Shown: one piece after another, positions 58,482-64,000 of the stretch | Layout of the letters: each line of letters begins with the position of its first letter | Position numbering within the stretch: the first letter of the stretch is position 1 | Assembly (NCBI GenBank): GCA_949358305.1 | Contig: OX442315.1 | Coordinates: 24,826,427-24,890,426 of the forward strand | Length of the DNA stretch: 64,000 nt | Direction: 5' to 3' | Origin: Strigamia acuminata | Lineage: Eukaryota > Arthropoda > Chilopoda > Geophilomorpha > Linotaeniidae | Notes under the pieces: model-generated | The model's database searches: none | The model's input: only the letters and a program-made list of their open reading frames with translations | What the model was told of the DNA's origin: nothing | Made by a program: the position numbers and the translations under genes

Positions 58482-59601
58482 TGCCTAGTTCACACTTGAA
58501 CCACTTATGTTGAAGTTGTGACTTTTAGAAAGTTTAATTTCTACCAGTGTGAATGTTCTATTTTTACACTAGCTGCATTCAAAAACTAAAATATTTTGAG
58601 TTTCACTTCAATTTTAAACCAAAAATGACATCATTTCCTGTTTAAACCCATGTTAAAACTTAAAATACACTTAAACTAAAATTGTTATTTTAATTTTTGA
58701 ATGCAGCTACAGTTAACACTTATTCATTAGTTGTATAGAAATCACTATTAAGAGTCAATAATGCAATAACGCAATAATGCACCTCTTCAAAAATTGGTAG
58801 ATAATTTGAGTCTGGAAAAATGGTGCCGAACAAACGATTGCAAATATTGCTTGCATTTCTACTTGTAGGTAATGATCCATTAAAGATAGAAACTTCTATT
58901 TTTTTAAAAAAGAAAGGCATACGTCAGTTTAGTAATCTCACGTAATTTTGGGGCCGAAACGAAGGTTACGATCTTGTTTATACTATCGAAACGACCAAAA
59001 CGCATTTTCATTTGTATTGCACAAACCATTAGGGCTAGAAAGGAATACTTTTTTTAAAAAAGAAAACTTGATTTTTCTCCACATTTTGATGTATTTTATT
59101 AATTTTTACATGCTTTTAAAAGTACTTTATTTTGATGCCGAAAGTAGCATTAAAAGTTGAATTGACATCAGTTTTTTAATTTGAATTTCTTCAAGATCAG
59201 TTACATGAAAGAATGGGGACGGGACTTAAGAGTTGCGATGTCAAGTTGTAGAAGTGTCGCCATTTTGTTATGAGTTGTAGAAAACTGGAACAAGACTTTC
59301 TAACCTTTCTGCACTTTGCGCTGATAATTTCTTCTTGAATGTAAGCAGAAATATCTGTTGGGTATATTGGTAAATTACGTGTGCAGTATATCTTTTTTGG
59401 TTGTCAGGACGACCAAGTTGCTTTTGCACAATACACGCTTTCCGTTGTTTTCTTCTGTACGCCATTTTTGTTCAAGTAAATATTCTCATTCTCGTTATTA
59501 GAAACGTTCTTGCTGATTCCTATCACAATATCAGCACAAGGTGCAGAAAGCATATGAGTGGCCGGGTTTTGTAGAAAAGTAGTTCAAGTGTGAACATGGC
59601 A
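58482..59601. mobile_element. Non-autonomous PIF/Harbinger-like TIR element
   Basis: A 1.12-kb insertion with terminal inverted repeats sharing GTTCACACTTGAAC, starting TGCC and ending GGCA. It is flanked by TTA on both sides (58479-58481 and 59602-59604). The paralogous sequence in unit 2 at 62928-62930 has a single TTA with no insertion, a true empty site. A 3-bp TWA target duplication is the hallmark of PIF/Harbinger transposons. The short interior open frames do not match transposases I recognise, so it is taken as non-autonomous. Confidence 0.85.
58570..58709. mobile_element. Nested 140-bp inverted-repeat element
   Basis: Near-perfect 23-bp inverted repeats at 58570-58592 and 58687-58709 (outer bases TAGCTGCATTCAAAAA, 22 of 23 matching) lie inside the larger element. 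This is either a nested MITE or a subterminal hairpin of the host element. No clear target duplication was seen. Confidence 0.65.
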
Positions 59602-59857
59602 TTAGAAAGAATAAGAGAGCCAAGAGCTTGTGAGAGACGATATACGCTTGAAAGAGCTTGAAAGGCAATCCGAAAAATTATTTTTAATAAAGTATAATTA
59701 CTGACATACAAAGATTTAAGAAAACTATTCCACGTCTGATTCTTGGTAAAGGTGCAACAGTATTCTACTATACATTGGTTATGCACATTCCAACGCGTAA
59801 GTTAAACTCAAAAACAATACTGCTATTTTATCGACAATAAGTTATTTTATGCAGATA

Positions 59858-61421
59858 ATGTTGAAAACAAATAACCAAATACAGGAGTCGGCAAATGAAA
59901 CTCAGAATGGCATTAACAATCCAACTTTCAAAACGGAAATAGATGACAATTTTATTAAAGTGAACGCAGTTAAAACCACAGTTTCTGAACTGTTCATAGA
60001 GAAACGACGAATTTGGAAATCACTCATTTATTTCTGTTTAACAATCATGTTGGCCTTATCATCCTGCTTAACATTGTCTAATTCTTTTGCATCTTTATTT
60101 CCCAAAGATAAAATGGGTATTACAATGTTGGCTGTAGAAACTGGCAGTCAGATGGTTTTTTCAGTCTTTGCCTCTGTAAATTTAAAGTTATGGGGTAGTC
60201 TTAAAATGATACGAGTTGCTCTGCTGGCCAATACGGTATTATTAATTTCATGTTTCTATCCTAATTGGATCACACTAATAATCGGAAATATCGTTTCTGG
60301 TTTTACTTATGCTACTGTTTATTCTGCTGGGTTCGTATATGCTAACTTGGCTGGTTATTGGTTAGCGGATCTTACTAATAATAATAAAGATGCTATTCTA
60401 GTTCGCGTATCCGGTATTATGAATGCTTCTCTAAATGGCGGTTATTTATGGGGTAACTTAGCCTTACATTTTATATTGGGCCCCCCATCCGAAATCGATG
60501 TCAACAATTCTCAACTTTTCTGCGGAGCTGCTTATTGTAACCAGGAATTAAACCTCACCACACTAGAACCGCCTCCACCAGTTCGTTATTACACACTAAT
60601 TGGCACTCTCACTGCAACAGGTGCCATTGCTTGTGCATTCAGTTACTTTCTTGAAGATTTTTCAGGCAGGCTAGCTCATGAACGTGGTACTATAAGAAGA
60701 GTAATTTCTACTGTTTTTCCTAATTTATGGAGAGTGTTTAGGAATCCGAAAGGATTTCTACTTATCCCGTTCATTTTGGTCATTGGCATGGAAGAATCGT
60801 TTCTTTTTGTTGATGTCACAAGGGTATAATGTCAATTTTTGTTTTTGTTTAAGTTTCTTATTTATTTGTATAAAATAGGCATTGGTCAGTTGCAGTTTAG
60901 GAATTTCTATGGTAGGACTGATAATGATGGCTTTTGGTCTTTCTGAATTGGTGGTGTCACTTGCTTATTGGCCTATTGTTCAGAAGTTCGGTAGACCATT
61001 GACCGTAGGAACATTTGTTTTAATATTCATCCTTATATTTGTAACTTTGTTACTATGGAAACCAAATCCGCACCAACTGTTTGTCTATTTTGTTTTGGTG
61101 TGTTTATGGGGCGCTGCTGATGCTGTTTTAATTTCTATTGCCTTTGGTAATACATTAGCAATATTTATTTGTGGTGATAGTTATTTATTTTATTTTATTT
61201 TATTTGAAGCAACTTATGGCGCATTATTTGAAGATAACTTGGAAGATGCTTTTACAGCTGGTACTGTTTGGTTATCTCTAGGACATTTGTTTTGGCTTGT
61301 TTGGAGTCCGTTTATTTGTATGGGCTTAAAATTATACTTTATTCTAGCGATGTTTGGCATTAGTTTTGTATTGTATTTGATTTTAGAAAAATTTGTTCGT
61401 GGACAAGAAAAGTCAGAATAA
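59858..61421 (+). CDS. UNC93-like membrane protein, copy B
   Basis: Exons 59858-60823, 60879-61146 and 61210-61421 give 481 residues. The acceptor before ATA-ATG at 59854 shows the start lies just after a leader intron. It is closely related to copy A over the whole length: KRRIWKSL, GWITLII-type membrane spans, CGAAYCNQELNLTTLEPPPP and the same two intron positions. The C-terminal tail is shorter, ending GQEKSE. The second intron (61147-61209) is 63 bp, a multiple of three with no stop, so failure to splice would insert 21 mostly hydrophobic residues; splicing restores homology with copies A and C and is preferred. Function as for copy A. Confidence 0.91.
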
Positions 61422-61565
61422 AATGAAATATTTTAAAGCTGTGTATTTGCATATTCTTGCCTCGAGGATTTTTTTTAGTACATTGCCTTGTGTCTCTTGG
61501 GGGCCCCCTAGGATTTGGGGGCCCTGGGCTCAAGCCCTATTAGCCCTTATGTAGATCAGCTCCTG
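61422..61565. other. Copy B 3' flank and duplication junction
   Basis: Contains the perfect palindrome GGGGGCCCCC (61499-61508) and a further GGGGGCCC, then passes at 61565/61566 directly into sequence from the middle of copy A exon 2. This is the novel junction made by the duplication. Confidence 0.75.
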
Positions 61566-61956
61566 CAAATCCTCACCAACTCTATGTTTATTTTATATTG
61601 GTGTGTTTATGGGCTGCTGCTGATGCTATTTTAATTTCTGTTACTTTTGGTAAGTGCTGACTAGAATAATTTATAGTTTGGTTTCTGTATTTTATTGAAT
61701 ATTTTAATTATATTTGAACTTAGCGACTTACGGTCTATTTTTTGAAGATATCTTGGAAGGTGCTTTTGCAGCAGCCAATTTTTGGGTGTCTTCAGAATAT
61801 CTATTTTGGTTTACTTGGAGTCAGTTCATTTGTGTGGAGTGTGGACATTAAATTGTACTTTGTAGCAGCGATGTTTGGTGTTAGTTTTTTATTGTACGTA
61901 GTTTTAGAAAAATGGGCTGTTGGACAAAAAAAGTCAGAAAGTGTAGTCAAAGATTA
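61566..61956 (+). pseudogene. UNC93-like 3' fragment (copy C), truncated and frameshifted
   Basis: Near-identical to the end of exon 2, intron 2 and exon 3 of copy A (56816-57200). It begins mid-exon with no upstream coding part. A 7-bp tandem duplication (GTGTGGA repeated) near 61833-61846 shifts the frame relative to copy A, although an open frame continues on each side. Splice sites GTAAGT and CTTAG are intact, as is the final stop context. It is the 3' remnant left by the segmental duplication, not a functional gene. Confidence 0.92.
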
Positions 61957-63202
61957 ACTTCTAAATATTTGTTTGTTAATTTAGTTTAAAGAGATTCAAA
62001 CTAGATTTCTTCTTAAGTTTATCCTAAGTTTTTATGTTAATCGTCACTGTGTGATCGAATTAAATAAAATAAATTCATTTTTATTGAATATTCCTTAGCT
62101 AACACAGTCTAACAATTAACCTCTTCTAGTTTTATTATATGGAAATACTTATTACACCTGATTCTAGGCTTGAAGATGTTTAACAATACAGTATGATAGG
62201 GACATCTATCTTACTGTTGCCATCGGATAACATAAATTAAGCAGTATTGGGTGACTTGCTGGAAATCCATTTTTTTTCCTGCTTTGTATGATTAATGTTT
62301 AATTCATGTTTAATTCGCATGTACGGTAAACATGTTTTGTTGTTTAAATGTCGGGGGCAAGCCCACTGCGACTGAAATCAAACAAAGTTAGATCAAAGAA
62401 AGCAGGTTTAATAGCAGTTTAAATACTTTCTTTAGAACGAATGCTGTTTAGTCTAAATGACTTTATGAATGTGCCTATCATTAATGTTCATATGGCATAA
62501 AAATCTGTCATCCACCTCAATTGGGCTTTCTGTGGTTCTCAATGCAGTGCAAATGCAAAGTTGTCTCTTCAAGAAAGTCTTCCCACCATTTTAGGTGTTA
62601 CAAATTTTTAAAAGGTGTGTATTGATTTTACACCTTTTTACTCTTCTTATTTCTAGAAATGTAAAGGCAATGGGATAGGACTACAGAAATTTCTAGATGA
62701 TTTTATTTTATTTTTCAATGTATTATATACATCTTAATTCAAAGTTAATTTAATCACCATGTATTGCGTACATCAAATAAAAGTTTCCAATTCCGTTTTT
62801 CTGTTCCAAGGTTCTTGTTTAGTGATAACTTCCCTCAGCTACGTCGGAATCTAGAAACCACCCAACTGTGTGGGCCAGACTAATATAATAAAATACCATC
62901 AGGCAAAGGTAAGAGAAAAAATTAAAATTAGAAAGAATAAGAGAGCCAAGAGCTCGTGAGAATCGACATACGCTTGAAAGAGCAGCAGGCAATCAGAAAA
63001 ATTATTCTTAATTAAGTATAATTATTGACATACTCGTACCCTATATAGTTTTTGTTTTTTCTTACGAGAACTATTCTATACCTGATTCTTGGTAAAGGTG
63101 CAACAATATTCTACTACACATTGGTTGTGCACATTTTCCAACGCGTAAGTTAAACTCACAAACAATACTATTTTATCGACAATAAGTTATTTTATGCAGA
63201 TA
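61957..63202. other. Spacer of duplication unit 2 and copy D leader
   Basis: Begins as a copy of the 3' UTR of copy A, passes through about 340 bp without counterpart in unit 1 (62396-62737), then matches unit 1 again. The copy D leader intron is 63145-63199 (GTAAGT to GCAG). Confidence 0.7.
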
Positions 63203-64000
63203 ATGTTGAAAACAAATAACCAAATACAGGAGTCGGCAAATGAAACTCAGAATGGCATTAACAATCCAACTTTCAAAACGGAAATAGATGACAATTTTAT
63301 TAAAGCGAACGCAGTTAAAACCACAGTTTCTGAATTGTTCATAGAGAAACGACGAATTTGGAAATCACTCGCTTATTTCTGCTTAACAGTCATGTTGGCC
63401 TTATCATCCTGCTTAACATTGTATAATTCTTTTGCATCTTTATTTCCCAAAGATAAAATGGGTATTACAATGTTGGCTGTAGAAACTGGCAGTCAGATGG
63501 TTTTTTCCTCGGTTTTTTCAGTCTTTGCCTCTGTAAATTTAAAGTTATGGGGTAGTCTTACAATGATACGATTTGCTCTCCTGGCCAATATGGTATTATT
63601 AATTTCATGTTTCTATCCTAATTGGATCACGCTAACAATCGGAACTATCGCTTCTGGTTTTACTTATACTACTTTTTATTCTGCAGGGTTTATGTATGCT
63701 AACTTGGCTGGTTATTGGTTAGCGGATCTTACTAACAATAATTTGGATGCTATTCTAGTTCGCGTTTCCGGTATTATGAATGCTTCTCTAAATGGCGGTT
63801 ATTTATGGGGTAACTTAGCCTTACATTTTCTATTGGGCCCCCCATCCGAAATCGATGTCAACAGTTCTCAACTTTTCTGCGGAGCTGCTTATTGTAATGA
63901 AGAATTAAACCTCACCACACTAGAACCGCCTCCACCAGTTCGTTATTACACACTAATTGGCACTCTTACTGCAATGGGTGCTATTGCTTGTGCATTCGGT
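63203..64000 (+). CDS. UNC93-like membrane protein, copy D (partial, runs off window)
   Basis: Open from the ATG at 63203 to the last base of the window, 266 codons, all within the equivalent of copy B exon 1. It is very close to copy B at both DNA and protein level. It has a 12-bp in-frame insertion near 63505, made by a partial repeat of GTTTTTTC, which adds four residues in a membrane-span region (MVFSSVFSVFAS against MVFSVFAS). Other changes are scattered substitutions; the frame is intact, so it may be functional. The leader intron and acceptor match copy B, which supports the start. Confidence 0.9.
   Translation, partial: MLKTNNQIQESANETQNGINNPTFKTEIDDNFIKANAVKTTVSELFIEKRRIWKSLAYFCLTVMLALSSCLTLYNSFASLFPKDKMGITMLAVETGSQMVFSSVFSVFASVNLKLWGSLTMIRFALLANMVLLISCFYPNWITLTIGTIASGFTYTTFYSAGFMYANLAGYWLADLTNNNLDAILVRVSGIMNASLNGGYLWGNLALHFLLGPPSEIDVNSSQLFCGAAYCNEELNLTTLEPPPPVRYYTLIGTLTAMGAIACAFG

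Larger units (their letters stand above)
57201..59857. other. Copy A 3' UTR, mobile-element-rich spacer and copy B leader
   Basis: Contains the copy A 3' UTR, two inverted-repeat elements (57640-58018 and 58482-59601, the second with a nested hairpin element), and the copy B 5' UTR. A donor at 59797 and the acceptor at 59854 define a 58-bp leader intron whose sequence is also conserved before copy D. Confidence 0.7.
56816..60644 (+). repeat. Tandem segmental duplication, unit 1
   Basis: Starts inside exon 2 of copy A and extends through copy B. It matches unit 2 (61566 to the window end) across coding, intron, 3' UTR and flanking sequence. Matching blocks include 56816-57637 with 61566-62395, 58276-58481 with about 62737-62930, and 59602-60644 with 62928-64000. 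Unit 1 is longer because it carries two inverted-repeat elements. Confidence 0.88.
61566..64000 (+). repeat. Tandem segmental duplication, unit 2 (continues past window end)
   Basis: Carries pseudogene C, the copied 3' UTR of copy A, spacer, and copy D (the counterpart of copy B), in the same order and orientation as unit 1. It lacks both mobile elements of unit 1. A stretch at about 62396-62737 has no counterpart in unit 1. Confidence 0.88.

Noticed and set aside
58720-59465. Possible transposase fragments inside the Harbinger-like element
   Set aside because: The short minus-strand frames are basic but show no DDE or Myb-like motif I can identify, so no coding claim is made.
1-64000. tRNA, rRNA, CRISPR or microRNA genes
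   Set aside because: No tRNA B-box-like context, rRNA signature, regular direct-repeat array or known conserved microRNA sequence was recognised by eye; a covariance-model scan was not possible.

Overview
The window is animal nuclear DNA, almost certainly from an insect. Genes are split by short GT-AG introns of about 50-90 bp, intergenic DNA is AT-rich with long T/A runs, and the proteins are arthropod-like versions of conserved animal genes. A beetle or similar holometabolous insect fits the very short introns, but the order cannot be fixed from this sequence. No bacterial, viral, CRISPR or rRNA features were seen.

Layout. (1) 0-3.4 kb, minus strand: a complete NNMT/PNMT/TEMT-family methyltransferase (35-924) and a complete six-exon UNC93-like membrane protein (1270-3362). 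(2) 5.0-8.5 kb: a leucine-rich-repeat protein (minus, 5098-6486) head-to-head with SLC7A6OS, the Iwr1-type RNA polymerase II import factor (plus, 7170-8494), sharing a 0.7 kb promoter interval. (3) 9.7-38.1 kb, plus: the insect ortholog of ZNF423/ZNF521 (Drosophila Oaz), nine coding exons and about 34 C2H2 fingers, with introns of 6.4, 3.0 and 12.3 kb. (4) 41.3-53.7 kb, plus: HEATR3 (Syo1), the 5S RNP import chaperone, 15 exons, compact except for introns of 2.5 and 6.8 kb at its 5' end. (5) 55.6-64.0 kb, plus: an array of UNC93-like genes (two complete, one pseudogene fragment, one running off the window) made by a recent tandem segmental duplication and carrying at least two inverted-repeat mobile elements.

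How they relate. The core is a developmental transcription factor (Oaz/ZNF423) with very large non-coding introns next to a housekeeping gene (HEATR3) whose first introns are equally swollen. From memory, ZNF423 and HEATR3 are also close neighbours on human 16q12.1, so this looks like an ancient regulatory block with HEATR3 as bystander. Matches to the CTCF core motif lie just upstream of Oaz, between Oaz and HEATR3, and in HEATR3 intron 3. The UNC93-like genes on both flanks are one family, and their intron patterns differ in an informative way.

All gene models were spliced by eye from the sequence. Exon joins keep reading frame throughout, which is the main support for them. The large introns hold many microsatellites and homopolymer runs, and I could find no credible nested genes in them.
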